64,000 bases of DNA from JAGOCV01 sp049445855. GTDB taxonomy: Bacteria; Pseudomonadota; Gammaproteobacteria; Burkholderiales; Burkholderiaceae_C. Position 1 is the first letter of the stretch. Each line of letters begins with the position of its first letter. A model generated the notes under the pieces. That model was given only the letters and a program-made list of their open reading frames with translations. It ran no database searches and was not told the DNA's origin. Below, in pieces: positions 38,921-50,000 of this stretch. A program made the translations under genes and the position numbers. Location of the stretch: assembly GCF_049445855.1 (NCBI RefSeq), contig NZ_JBMSDV010000002.1, forward strand, positions 186,001 through 250,000, read 5' to 3'.

Positions 38921-40408
38921 CTAGCGTTTCGGCTTGCCGCCCAGTGTGCGGAGCCGGCCCGGCGTCCAGCCGCTTTCCACCCAGTGCGGATGCGCCGCGA
39001 GCAGGGCCCTGTCACGGTCTGCCGCGTGTGACGATGAACGGGCGGCCACTGCCTCCTCGCCCTGCATGCGCAATGCGGGCCATGCCGACACCTGGATCGG
39101 CACTGCCTGCTCACCCGACTGCAAAGGCACGAACAATGTGCCTGACTGGATGACGTGCAGCGACGGCGCGATGCCATTGATGTCACGCAGTTGTTCCGCC
39201 GTCGTGTTGTGACGCGCAGCGAATGCGGCCAGGCGTTCGTTGGCGCGCGCCTGCGACGGCTTGAGTTGCATGATGGCCAGCGACCCGTCGTCCTTCACCT
39301 GCAGGCCGCTCGCCAGCCTTGCTGCGCGGTGCTCTGGCATCCAGATGGACTGGCCCTGCGTGACCACTTGCCGCAGTGCGCCTGCATTGAGGTTCAGCAG
39401 CTCGGGCAATGGCATGCCGGAAGCGCGAGCAATGCTTGCGAGATCCGCATCGCGGTCGATGGAAATGCGCACCACGCGGGGAGAGCTGTCCACGGCAGGC
39501 AACGTCAGGCCGAACGCTGGCGCGTTATAGACGACGTCGCGCACGGCGATGAAACGCGGCACGTACGCACGCGTCTCTGCGGGCAGCCAGCGCGAGATGC
39601 TGGTGAAGTCCTGTCCCGCGCCCGCTGCGCGCGCCTGCGACAACGCGCGTGCCACGCAACCTTCACCGCAGTTGTAGCCGGCCAGCGCGAGGTGCCAGTT
39701 GCCGAACATGCGATAGAGATCGCCCAGATAGTCGAGCGCGGCATTCGTGGCGGCGAAGACATCGCGCCGGTCGTCGCGCAGCCAGTTGCGCTGCAGCCCG
39801 TAGCGCCGACCTGTCTCGGGAATGAATTGCCACACGCCGGCGGCGGCGGCCGGCGAAAGCGCGCGTGGCTCGAATGCGCTTTCGATCACCGGCAACAACG
39901 CCAGGTCCGCCGGCATGTTGCGCTGCACAAGTTGCTGGGCGATGTGTGGCAGATACGGTGCGCCGCGTTGTGTGGCACGCGCAAGGAAGTCGGGCCGGGT
40001 GCCGTACGCGCGATGGAATTCCGCGACAGTTTCGACCGGGAGCGGCGGCACGGCGAAGCCGCTGCGAAGGCGCGTCCAGAACTCGGCCGGCGCCACGGCA
40101 GCCACGGATGATGGCGCGGATGGTGCCAGCGCCCGGGCATCCGCCGTGTTTGCGGTGGCAGTCGCCTCAGCAAGCGGTGGCAGCGGGGCCGGCGCTACTG
40201 CTTGCGATGGCACCGTGCGCGTCGGCAGCGCAGGAACTTCATTGGGGTCGTCGTGGATCGTGGGCAGCCTGGCGCCCAGCACGTATTCGGGTCGCGATGG
40301 GGCGCAGCCCCACAGCAGCGAGGCGGCGAAAAAGCCGAGGAGTGTGCGCGAGAGCGCGCGGCTCAGATCCCGGAGCAACAACTCAGAGGCGTTCGCGCAG
40401 TGCAGCAT
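38921..40408 (-). CDS. MltD-like lytic transglycosylase lipoprotein with LysM domains
   Basis: A 495-residue exported protein. The N-terminus has a hydrophobic segment ending LLWGC (Cys35), a lipobox with an unusual Trp. The SLT domain lies at about residues 130-260, with catalytic Glu in LPVIESAFEPRALSPAAAAG and the WQFIPETGRRYGL motif. LysM-like repeats follow (one around LARASGMPLPELLNLNAG, one around FAARHNTTAEQLRDINGI). It cleaves peptidoglycan glycan strands with formation of anhydro-muramic ends. The ATG at 40408 overlaps the preceding cyclic-nucleotide-like gene by 26 bases; a start a few codons later is possible. Confidence 0.87.
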   Translation of the reverse strand: MLHCANASELLLRDLSRALSRTLLGFFAASLLWGCAPSRPEYVLGARLPTIHDDPNEVPALPTRTVPSQAVAPAPLPPLAEATATANTADARALAPSAPSSVAAVAPAEFWTRLRSGFAVPPLPVETVAEFHRAYGTRPDFLARATQRGAPYLPHIAQQLVQRNMPADLALLPVIESAFEPRALSPAAAAGVWQFIPETGRRYGLQRNWLRDDRRDVFAATNAALDYLGDLYRMFGNWHLALAGYNCGEGCVARALSQARAAGAGQDFTSISRWLPAETRAYVPRFIAVRDVVYNAPAFGLTLPAVDSSPRVVRISIDRDADLASIARASGMPLPELLNLNAGALRQVVTQGQSIWMPEHRAARLASGLQVKDDGSLAIMQLKPSQARANERLAAFAARHNTTAEQLRDINGIAPSLHVIQSGTLFVPLQSGEQAVPIQVSAWPALRMQGEEAVAARSSSHAADRDRALLAAHPHWVESGWTPGRLRTLGGKPKR

Positions 40409-40832
40409 TGCGTGCCTGCAGCGCGTTGGCCAGCTGGATGGCGATCATGTACTGGATCTGGTGGGCCACACGCGGCACCGACTTCTTCAACAGTGCATAG
40501 CCTTCACGCGAAAATTCCAGCGCGATGGAGGGCTCGAGTGCCACGGCGGTGGTGCTGATGGACAGGCCATCCATCAGCGAGAGCAGGTTGAACATCTCGC
40601 CGGAGCAGACTTCGGTCGCACTCAGCGTGGTCTTCAGCAACTGGTCGTGGTGGAACACGCGCACGCGGCCCGTGACGACGAGATAAGTCGATTCGCCAGG
40701 CTCGGTTTCACTGGAGAAACGATGGCCTTCGGGAAATTCGTAGAGGCGCGAACTTGCGACGAATGCATCGAGTTCCGACTCGCTGAAACGCTCGAATGCA
40801 GGCAGGTCCTGGAGGAAAGGCAGCAGGGTCAT
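40383..40832 (-). CDS. Stand-alone cyclic-nucleotide-binding-like protein (149 aa)
   Basis: The protein consists almost wholly of one Crp-type jelly-roll domain: YEFPEGHRFSSETEPGESTY, then VVTGRVRVFHHDQLLKTTLS and CSGEMFNLLSLMDG. No DNA-binding helix-turn-helix, kinase or channel segment follows; about 35 helical residues end it. The phosphate-binding cassette Arg of true cAMP receptors is not evident (FNLLSLMDG replaces the GE-L-A---RxAT pattern), so ligand binding is doubtful. It lies between its paralogue at 40853 and the transglycosylase in one minus-strand operon. Confidence 0.78.
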   Translation of the reverse strand: MTLLPFLQDLPAFERFSESELDAFVASSRLYEFPEGHRFSSETEPGESTYLVVTGRVRVFHHDQLLKTTLSATEVCSGEMFNLLSLMDGLSISTTAVALEPSIALEFSREGYALLKKSVPRVAHQIQYMIAIQLANALQARNAALRERL

Positions 40833-40852
40833 GACAGTTCCGTGTGAAGGGT

Positions 40853-41296
40853 TCAGGCCGGGGCCGTGGCGCGAAGACGCGAGGCCAGCGTTTCGGAGAA
40901 CAACTCCAGCAAGGCAGGGCCGGTGTCGTCGGACATCAACAGGCCTTCGAGCGGCTGGTGCATCAGCTTGAATGTCGACATGCGTTGCGATGCCTGCACG
41001 GTGGAGCTTGCGATCATCTCGCGCGACAGCACGGAGATTTCACCGAGCAACGCCCCCGCGCCGATCTTGCCCAGCGGCACGGTGCGGTCGTCCTTCTCGA
41101 CGAAGATTTCTGCTTCGCCGGAGAGCACGAAGTACACCGCATCTGTTGGCATCCGGTCACGGAATACATTGCGGCCCGGATGGAAGTCCACGCGGCTCAC
41201 GTTCTGCATGAGATGTTCCGCGCCGTCCTTCGAGAGACGCGTGAACAACTGGGGAAAAACCTTCTGGAAATCTGCGCGATCGGTCGTGTCTGACAT
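40853..41296 (-). CDS. Stand-alone cyclic-nucleotide-binding-like protein (147 aa)
   Basis: A second Crp-type fold without an output domain: VDFHPGRNVFRDRMPTDAVY, FVLSGEAEIFVEKDDRTV, PLGKIGAGALLGEISVLSRE and a C-terminal helix. The GALLGEISVLSREMIASSTV stretch is closer to a classical phosphate-binding cassette than its neighbour's, but the invariant Arg-Ala is replaced. The ATG at 41296 is chosen since residues upstream are not conserved-looking. It leads a three-gene operon with the cyclic-nucleotide-like gene at 40383 and the lytic transglycosylase. Confidence 0.78.
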   Translation of the reverse strand: MSDTTDRADFQKVFPQLFTRLSKDGAEHLMQNVSRVDFHPGRNVFRDRMPTDAVYFVLSGEAEIFVEKDDRTVPLGKIGAGALLGEISVLSREMIASSTVQASQRMSTFKLMHQPLEGLLMSDDTGPALLELFSETLASRLRATAPA

Positions 41297-41338
41297 CGGT
41301 TTCTGACTCCAAATTCCTGCCAACTTCGGCACACCGTT

Positions 41339-41380
41339 ATGTAACACACGCCCCTGTCACAAGAAGTGATGACATTACAT
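41339..41380. promoter_or_regulatory. Nested inverted repeats in the divergent region
   Basis: The 227-base gap between the divergent gene at 40853 and the Sel1 gene holds ATGTAA (41339-41344) with TTACAT (41375-41380). Inside lies TGTCA (41355-41359) with TGACA (41370-41374). Such dyads in a divergent promoter region suggest an operator, but no regulator is identified. Confidence 0.3.
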
Positions 41381-41523
41381 CGAGTTGCATGTGTTATTCT
41401 CAAAATTCTAGTAGATGCACCCGGTTGGCGATAGCCCAGACGACGTGAATTTACTCGCATCCAGTCGCATATTCACCGCTGTTCCAGAGTGATTGCGAGG
41501 TCCTTGTTGACGAGGGGAATCCA

Positions 41524-42321
41524 ATGCTGAGAGCAGTTGTCCGGGTTGGTTTGTGTCTGCCGCTGCTGGTGGCCCTGTCTGCCCAGGCAGGCAATCTCGA
41601 AGATGGCCTGAAAGCCGTTCGCGACGGCAACTATGCAGAGGCCCATCGCCTCTGGTCTGCAGACAGCAACAATCCGCAGTCGCAGAACAACCTCGGTGTG
41701 CTGTACGAAAAGGGTTGGGGCGTTACCGCCAACCTCACGACGGCGCGCGACTGGTATCTCAAGTCGGCGCAGGCCGGCAATCGCGATGCGCAATACAACG
41801 TGGCCGTGCTCTACGACCGCGGCATCAACGGTGTCCAGACCCCGACCGAGGCCGTGCGCTGGTACGAGATCGCCGTGCGCAACGGCAACCGCGGCGCCAT
41901 GAACAACCTCGCCGTTCTGAAGGAAACCGGCCGCGGCACGCCGAAGGACCCGCAGGGCGCCGTTGCACTCTACCGCCGCGCGGCCGGTCTGGGTCTCGCG
42001 AAGGCACAGAACAACCTCGGGGTCGTCTACGAAAAGGGCGTGCTTGCACCCAAGGACGAAGTCGCCGCCGCCGGTCTTTACCGCGCTGCAGCAGAGCAGG
42101 GCTATGCACCTGCGCAAAACAACCTGGGTGTGCTGTACGGCACGGGCCGTGGCGTTCAGCGCAGCTATGTCGATGCGGCGTACTGGTTCTCGCTGTCGGC
42201 CGAGTCTGGCAACAAGAATGGCGTGACCAACCGCGATGCCGCCGTGCGCCGCCTTCAGCCCGCAGAACGCGACGAACTGACGCGCCGCCTGGCGCAACCC
42301 CGCCGCGCGGCCAACTCCTGA
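41524..42321 (+). CDS. Secreted Sel1-repeat (TPR-like) protein
   Basis: A 265-residue protein with a signal peptide (residues 1-22, ALSAQA) and five or six Sel1-like repeats of about 36 residues, each with the pattern AQNNLGVLYEKG or A-YNVAVLYDRG. Such solenoids mediate protein-protein contacts, often in envelope or adhesion systems. It ends in a basic tail. It lies 12 bases before the TpsB gene and is likely in one transcript with it, so an accessory role in adhesin secretion is inferred from position. Confidence 0.85.
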   Translation: MLRAVVRVGLCLPLLVALSAQAGNLEDGLKAVRDGNYAEAHRLWSADSNNPQSQNNLGVLYEKGWGVTANLTTARDWYLKSAQAGNRDAQYNVAVLYDRGINGVQTPTEAVRWYEIAVRNGNRGAMNNLAVLKETGRGTPKDPQGAVALYRRAAGLGLAKAQNNLGVVYEKGVLAPKDEVAAAGLYRAAAEQGYAPAQNNLGVLYGTGRGVQRSYVDAAYWFSLSAESGNKNGVTNRDAAVRRLQPAERDELTRRLAQPRRAANS

Positions 42322-42333
42322 TCCTGCGGCCGC

Positions 42334-44010
42334 ATGACCATGCAGAGCCAGCCATCCCTTCAAACGGATGGCGTCCAATCCTGCCGCGTGCGCGGCATCG
42401 CGTTGGCCATTGCGCCGATGCTGGCAGGCCTGGCCTGCAGCGTCGCGCACGCCCAGCCGGTGCCGACTCCGGGTGCGATCCAGGACACGGTGCCGGGCTC
42501 ACGCGTTCCTTCGTTCTCCAATCCCGCTGAAGTCATCTTCCCGCGCAACGCGCCGGCCATCCAGCGCGCAGAGACACGGCGCTTCCTCGTCAGCGGCTTC
42601 ACTTTCACCGGCAACACGGTGTTCAGCGAAGCATTGCTGCGCCGCATGGTGGAGCGTTATCTGGACATGCAGCTCACGCTCGCCGAGCTCGACCGCATTG
42701 CCGACTTCATCACGACCTACTACCGCGAGAACGGCTACACCGTGGCGCGCGCCTTCATTCCCGCGCAGCGCGTGGAGGACGGGCTCGTCACCATCCAGAT
42801 CATCGAAGGCACGGTGGAGTCCGTGGCGTTCAAGGGACAGGGCCGCTATCGCAAGTCGATGCTGGAGCCGTACCTGCAGCCGCTGCTGGAAGGCACGCCG
42901 CGCGCACTGGTGACCGACGAAGTGCTCGAGCGCCAGTTGCTGCTGCTCAACGACCTGCCGGGCCTGCGCGCGCGCGCCACGCTCGCGCCGGGCCAGCAGT
43001 TCGGCACGACCGCCGTGGAAGTGGAAACGCAGGAGCGCTTCGTGGGCGTTTCGCTCGGGGCGAACAACAGCGGCAAGCGCGAGATCGGTGCCAATCGCGT
43101 CGATGCCGGCTTCGACATCTTCAACCCCCTGACGCTGGGCGACCATTTCAACATCCGTGCGATGCGGTCCGAGGACAACCTCTTCCGCTACAACCGGCTG
43201 GCCTATTCGGTGCCCATCGGGCACGACGGCATCCGCATCGCGTTCTCGCGCACCGCGACGGACTATGACCTGGCCGGCGCGTTCGCGCCGCTCGGCATTT
43301 CGGGCCAGGTGCGTAGCGCTGATGCCACGATTTCCTATCCCTTCGTGCGGTCGCGGGCGAAAAATGTCATGGGTGCGCTGCAATGGCGCGAGACGACCAC
43401 CCGGCAGAACGTGTTGGGTCTACCATTTTCGGAAGCGAAACTCCCGTTGCTGACCGCCTCGGTCTATGCGAGCCGCGTGGGCTCGGACTCCTCGGCCACG
43501 GCTCTGAGCGTGGCGATGTCGACCAATATGGTCAGCAAGGGAACGGATGCCACAGGCGCGCAGAACCGGGACTTCGTGAAGGTGGACGGCGAACTGACCT
43601 ACCTCACCGGCGCAACGCGCAACTGGGACTTCTATTTCAGGGGCCGTGGTGTGGTGGCGAACGAGCTTTTGCCCGACACGGAAAAGTTCTCCATCGGCGG
43701 GCCGGACAGTGTGCGGGGTTACCAGTCGTCGTCCCTGCGTGGCGATGTCGGCTACCTGCTCACTCTGGAGTTGCGCAGGCAGTGGATGGTGGCGGGCACG
43801 CCGGGATATCTCTCCGTCTTCGGCGATATCGGTGGTGTGCGCAACAAGGGGTTCCTGGGTTTCGACCGGCTGTCTTCCGTCGGTGCGGGGCTCACGCACT
43901 ACCTGGGCAACAAGGGGCAGGTGAAGGTGGAGTACGCGAGGCCGCTGCTGAAAGTGCTGGGTCGCGACACCAAACCGAAGTTGTGGGCTTCCATGACATT
44001 GGCGTTCTGA
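42334..44010 (+). CDS. TpsB-type outer-membrane transporter (ShlB/FhaC family)
   Basis: A 558-residue two-partner-secretion transporter. A signal peptide ends near CSVAHAQ (residue about 40). A POTRA_2 domain follows (RRFLVSGFTFTGNTVFSEAL, then RENGYTVARAFIPAQRVEDG), with a second POTRA and a 16-strand barrel ending in Phe (WASMTLAF). The barrel has the VRGY-type loop (GGPDSVRGYQSSSLRGD) that plugs FhaC-like pores. It would export the adjacent TpsA across the outer membrane. It lies between the Sel1 gene and TpsA with gaps of 12 and 16 bases. Confidence 0.93.
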   Translation: MTMQSQPSLQTDGVQSCRVRGIALAIAPMLAGLACSVAHAQPVPTPGAIQDTVPGSRVPSFSNPAEVIFPRNAPAIQRAETRRFLVSGFTFTGNTVFSEALLRRMVERYLDMQLTLAELDRIADFITTYYRENGYTVARAFIPAQRVEDGLVTIQIIEGTVESVAFKGQGRYRKSMLEPYLQPLLEGTPRALVTDEVLERQLLLLNDLPGLRARATLAPGQQFGTTAVEVETQERFVGVSLGANNSGKREIGANRVDAGFDIFNPLTLGDHFNIRAMRSEDNLFRYNRLAYSVPIGHDGIRIAFSRTATDYDLAGAFAPLGISGQVRSADATISYPFVRSRAKNVMGALQWRETTTRQNVLGLPFSEAKLPLLTASVYASRVGSDSSATALSVAMSTNMVSKGTDATGAQNRDFVKVDGELTYLTGATRNWDFYFRGRGVVANELLPDTEKFSIGGPDSVRGYQSSSLRGDVGYLLTLELRRQWMVAGTPGYLSVFGDIGGVRNKGFLGFDRLSSVGAGLTHYLGNKGQVKVEYARPLLKVLGRDTKPKLWASMTLAF

Positions 44011-44026
44011 ATGACTGAGGAATGAC

Positions 44027-47000
44027 ATGTTGAATGTGCAAGGATCATCTGTAAGGCAACCGTCGGCACTGCGCCCGATCGCTGTTGCCGTTGCACTGGC
44101 CCTTGCTGTCATGGCCGCGCGCCCGCGCGCCGATGTGCTGCCCACCGCACCCAACGTCATTGCGGGCTCCGCCTCCGTCACGCAAACGGCGACGCAGCAG
44201 ACCATCAACCAGCATTCCGACAAGGCCATCATCAACTGGGGTTCGTTCTCCATCGGCTCGAATGCCGCCGTGAGCTTCGTGCAACCGTCGTCGTCCAGCG
44301 TCGTGCTCAACCGCGTGGTGGGTAGCGATCCGTCGAACCTGTTGGGGTCCATGTCGGCCAATGGCCACGTATTCCTGGTGAACCCGAACGGCGTGTTCTT
44401 CGGTGTCGGATCGCGCATCGACACCGGGGGTCTCGTGGCCACCACCATGTCCATCTCGGACAACGATTTCCTCAACGGCTACTACAGCTTCACGCGTGGC
44501 GGCAGCGGCTCGGTGGAGAACGCCGGCACCATCACCATCCGCGACGGTGGCTATGCGCTGCTGGCAGCAGACAGCGTGCGCAACACGGCGACGGGCCGGA
44601 TCAACGCGCCGGGCAGCAGCGTGATGCTGGCATCGGCAGACCGCGTCACCATCGATACGCGACCTGACGGCCTTGTGGGCTTCTCCGTGCAGGGCGATGC
44701 CGTGCGCGCCGTGGCACGTGTGGAGAACGCCGGTGTCATCGCGGCGGACGGCGGGCAGATCGCGCTCTCCGCACGCGGCGCGCGCGAGCTCACCGGCATG
44801 GTGGTGAACAACAGCGGCGTGCTGCGCGCATCGAGCATCGAAGAGCGCGACGGCGTCGTGATCCTCTCCGCCTCGTCGGGCGTGACGCAGTCCACCGGCG
44901 AAATCCAGGCCTCGGGCGCGCGCGGCGGCCTGATCGAAGTGACCAATGCGAGCGGCACTGCAGCGCTTGCTGGCAGCGCGATCGCGCGCGGCAGCGACGG
45001 CGCCGGCGGCCGCATCGTCGTGGCAGGCGTGCAGACCGGCCTGATGGACGGCGCCGTGGTCGATGCCAGCGGCGCCTCGGGCGGCACGGTGCGAGTGGGC
45101 GGTGAGTACCGCGGCGGCGAGATCGCATCGCGCGGCGGTATCAACGTCGTCTCCGACTACACCTATGTCGCCGGCTCAGCCAGGATCCGTGCGGACGGCA
45201 CGGCGGGACAGGGCGGCTCGGCAGTCGTGTGGGCCGACAACTCCACGCGCTTCGACGGTTCGATTTCCGCGACGGGCTCTGGTACCGGCCGCGGCGGCGA
45301 TGCGGAAGTCTCGGGCAAGGAATACCTTGCGTTCAACGGTACGGCGGATCTGCGCTCGGCGTCGGGTGTGCGGGGCACGCTGCTGCTGGATCCGACGCGT
45401 ATCACCATCACCAATGAGGATGCCTCGACGCCGGAAGCCCCGACGGGATCGCTGGACGACGGCTTCACGGGCACCATCATGGCTGGCGCTGCAGGCGGTG
45501 ATACCAGCACGATTTCGCGTGGCAAGCTGCAGGAAATTGGCGCTAACACCGACATCCTGCTGGAAGCGGCGGACCGCATCACGCTGGGCAACTTCGGTGG
45601 CGGCACGATGCAGTTCAACCAGAACGGTGGTGCTGACGGCGGCCACGTCACGCTGCGCACGACCAATGCCGGCAGCAGCATCGTGTTCGCCAACGCGGCC
45701 GACACCATGGCCACGTCCGGTGGTGACCTGACGCTGCAATCGGCAGGCAGCATTGCGGTCGGGCGCCTCGACTCGAACGGCGGCGCGGTCAACCTGACGG
45801 CGGTGACGTCGATTTCCAATGGCCAGATCGAGTCGAACAACGGCAACGTGTCGTTGTCCGCCGGTACTTCGATCTCCACGGGCGCGATCAATGCCGGAGA
45901 CGGCAACATCCTGCTGTCCGGCACGACGACGATCAACAACACCGGTGTGCTCGAGACGAACAACACGCTCAATTACAACGGCAACAACACGGCCACGGTG
46001 ACCCAGGGTGCCCGCATCGTGGCCAATGAAGTCAGCATCGTCAATGCGCCGTCGGTCAACCTGACCAACACCAGCAATGATGTAGACATCATCAGCGCTT
46101 CCACGAACGGTGGCTCGCTGCAGTTCAGGTCGAACAACGACCTCACCGTCAACAACGTGACGGTGAACGGTGGTTCTGCGTCGGTGAACATCGCGTCCAA
46201 CAACAAGGTGACGGTTGCAGGTACTGTTTCTGCAACATCCACCAGTTCGGCTACCGTCGCGCTCACCGGCGGCCATGATGTCCAGGTCAATGGCAACGTC
46301 AGCGCCACGGCGTCCAATGGCGGCGCTGGCATCAGCATTTCAGGCCGGCAGGTCACGACGACGGGCGCGCTGACCTCCAGTGCGACCAACGGCACTGCAG
46401 CGGTTTCGCTTGCCAGCACCCACGATCTTTCAGTCGGCGCCGTCACGGCCAGCAGTGCAGCCGGCGCAGCCATCAACATCGGCGGCACCGATTTCGACGC
46501 CGACAAGGTCACCCTGACCGGAGCCTTGTCGGCCACGGGTTCGGCGACCGGCGCTGCATCGATCAACGTCAGGGCCAACAACGGCATCCAGGCGTCGGGC
46601 GTGAATATCACTGCCACGGGAGGTGGCGGAGCCGGGGTCGAAGCAGCATCCGTGCGACTCAAGGCGACGGGCGGCAACATCAGCCACACCGGCACGCTCC
46701 GTGCAACCGACCAGGGCGGCGTGATCGCCGCTGCGCAGACCACCCACTACGGCCTTGTCGACGTCGAGGCCACGCAGGGTTCTGCTTCCATCGGCTCTAT
46801 CAACGTGCAATCGGCGGAAGGCCGGGGCCAGGTCAACCTCGGCGGCAAGCACGGTGTGACCATCGCCTCCGGCAGCGGCATCGTCGTGAGCGCAGCTTCG
46901 CAGCCGGGCGTGCTGATCAATGCCGCGCTCGGCGATGGCGGCAACGGCGACCTCAATCTCACGGGCGCCAACATCCAGGTCACGCAGACGAAGGAGCGGC

Positions 47001-50000
47001 AAGTGGTTGGCGATGACGGCTCGATCAGCTACGTCGACGTCAACAAGACGGTGGAGAACGCCGGCGGCATCGGTGTGTACGGCCGCAACGTCACCGTCGA
47101 TAACCTCACGTTGAGTTCGTCTGCAGTTCGCGCCGGCGGCGTGGCCGCGGTGCCGCTGTACGGCATCGGCATCACGGCCGACAACAACATCACCATCAAC
47201 GGTCTGGTGTCTTCGTACTCACTTTCGGGCATCGCGGTCAACACCAATGGCGACGGCTGGGTGAAGACCGAGGGCTCGGGACTGCTGCGCGGAAACCAGC
47301 TCGCCCTGGCGGGCGATCGCGATGAAGGCTACTTCCGCGTCAAGACGGACATCAGCACGCTCTCCATCCTGGGCGGCCGCATGGCCGACGTGGACAACAG
47401 TGCGCATGGCGCCGGCCAGTTGCGTGTGGTGCTTGCCGGTGCGCTGACCGACGAGACGACCAACCCCTACAACGGCGAAGTGGTGCCGGCCGTTACCAAG
47501 CCGGTGGGTGCGCTGCGCATCACGTCCAGCAACATCTATATCCAGGCGCTGGACAACCGCTCGAACAATTCCTACCTGATCGACGGCACGCGCACGGACA
47601 ACACGGCCACACCACGCCAGGACCTGATCTTCATCGCCGACAAGATCGAGGCGTCGCCCAATTCGCTCTTCACCAAGGCCGACACCTACGCGCAGTTCCG
47701 CCCGCTGGACGCGAACCGTGGTGTGCAGGTGGCCTACGCCATGCCTGGTGCCCCCGATCCGAGTCTCACGTACTACATCGGCGGGCCCAGCGGCATCCTG
47801 AACATGCTGAACCCCGAAGCCACCCTGATGATCGGCGGCGACGACTACAACGGCAACATCAGCATCGGCACGCTCAACAACAACCCGGACCAGATGAGCC
47901 TGGGCAAGATGGACCTGTATTTCGTCACCACGGCGAGGGTCTACAACTACCTGAACTCCAGCGGCGGTGCGCCGACTTACTGGACGACTGGCGTCGGCAC
48001 CAGCGCACCGTACCAGGTGCCCGTGTCCGCCGTGCCCTGCGTGCAGGGCGTGGCCTGCCTGCCGCGCATGACGCAGGGCAAGATCTACATCCGCGATTCG
48101 TACAACATGGGTACGAACGACAACCCGCAGTACCGCAACGTCGTCATCAACGGCACGGGCAGCGGCACGGGTGGCAGTCTGCCGCCCGACACGACGGGCA
48201 GTGGCGACGACGGTGGCGGCGGTGACGATGAAGGCGGCGGTGGCCCGACGACCCCGGGCAGCAGCGGCAACGGTTCCGAGCCGGGTGGACCGAACGCGCC
48301 GCCGGAAGGTCCGGACGGCGGTGGCAATGCCGAGAACACCGATCCGGGCGGCGAAGGCACCACCACGGTGGTCAACAACCCCACGCAGTCCACCGGCAAT
48401 CCTGACGGCCAGCCCGGTAACCAGCCCAACCCGTCCGATCCGCCCGACACGACAGGGCAGGTGCCCGACAACACGTCGGACGACGACGACCCGATCGAAT
48501 CGGGCGGTGTGTTCACGGGCAACCCGACCGATCCGGACGACCCGGTCATCACCAACCCGACGCCGAACGATCCCGACCCGGACGGTCCGGTCCTGAGCGA
48601 GCCGGACCCCGACCCGAACCCCAATCCGGAAGGTCCTGAAGTCACCGACCCGACGCCGTCCGATCCCGATCCGGATGGTCCGGTCCTGAGCGGCCCGGAT
48701 CCAGACCCCAATCCGGAAGGTCCCGAAGTCACCGGTCCCACGCCGTCCGACCCCGATCCGGACGGCCCGGAGCTGAGCGGCCCCAATCCTGACCCGACAC
48801 CGAACGATCCGAATCCGCAAGGCCCGGACATCGGCGGTCCTTCGCCTTCCGATCCGGATGATCCGACCGATCCGGATCCAGGTCCGATCTTCTCTGGCAA
48901 TCCGACACCGACACCGGGCGACCCCGAGACGCCGACGGATACCGGCACTCCGGGCACGCCTGCGCCGGGCGCCAATCCGTCAGATCCGACGGACCCGACC
49001 GATCCCAACCCGGGCCCGGATTTCAGCGGCGACCCGACCACGCCGAACGACCCGGGCAATCCGCCGGATACGCAGACGGGCGACAACACGCCCGGGAACA
49101 ACCCGCCTGTCAACAATCCGCCTGGCAACGCCAACAACCCCGGCACGCCTGACGGCGATGGTCCCGGCCCGGTCACCGAAGGCCCCGGCCCCGACGACGG
49201 TGGCGATTTCAGTGGCAACCCGCCTCCGGGAAGCAATGACCCCGGGAACGTCAATCCGGGCACGGAAACCGCAAACAACAATCCGGGCACCTCGACACCG
49301 GGTGACAACACCGGCAACACGCCTGGCAATACGCCTGGCAATACACCCGGAAGTACCGACAACAACAACGACAACGGTTTCACCGGCGGCGCCACACCGG
49401 GCAACACCCCGTCGACCCCGAATGCACCGGGCGATTCGGGCGACGGCGGTGTGTTCGCGGGCAACGACCCCTCGCCAACGGGCGACAGCCCGACCAACAC
49501 CGCAGATGGCGGCACGCCCGGAAACCAGGGCGCCACCGGTACGACGAACTCGGGTACGACGAACAGTTCCGGCAACACGAACACCAGCAATACGAACAAC
49601 GGGTCCACTGACGTCGCCGGCAACAACAACGACAACGGCAACAACGGTTTCACCGGCGGCGCGTCCGGCGATGCCTCGTCGTCCGGATCGGAGGGCAGCA
49701 GCCTTGCCGACGGCAGCAACCAGAACAACCAGGGCAGCAGCGACCAGGCCGGCAGCAGCAACAACCAGTCGGGCGGAGGCGGGCAGGGCAGCGGCGGTTC
49801 CGGTAGTGGCTCCGGCAGCAGTTCGTCGTCCGAATTCGCCGGTGGTGCATCGGGTGGTGCGGCCGGTGCCAATGACGACGACGGTTCTTCGACGTCTTCG
49901 TCGCAGACCGCGTCCTCTTCTTCGGGCAGCAACAACAACGCCGGCGGCCAGCAGCAGGCGACAGGCCAGTCCCGGTCGGCAGAAAGTACGCGCAACGAGC

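Noticed and set aside
48557..49400. Possible CRISPR-like repeat array
   Set aside because: Repeats are translated, vary by whole codons and lack uniform spacers. No cas genes are present.
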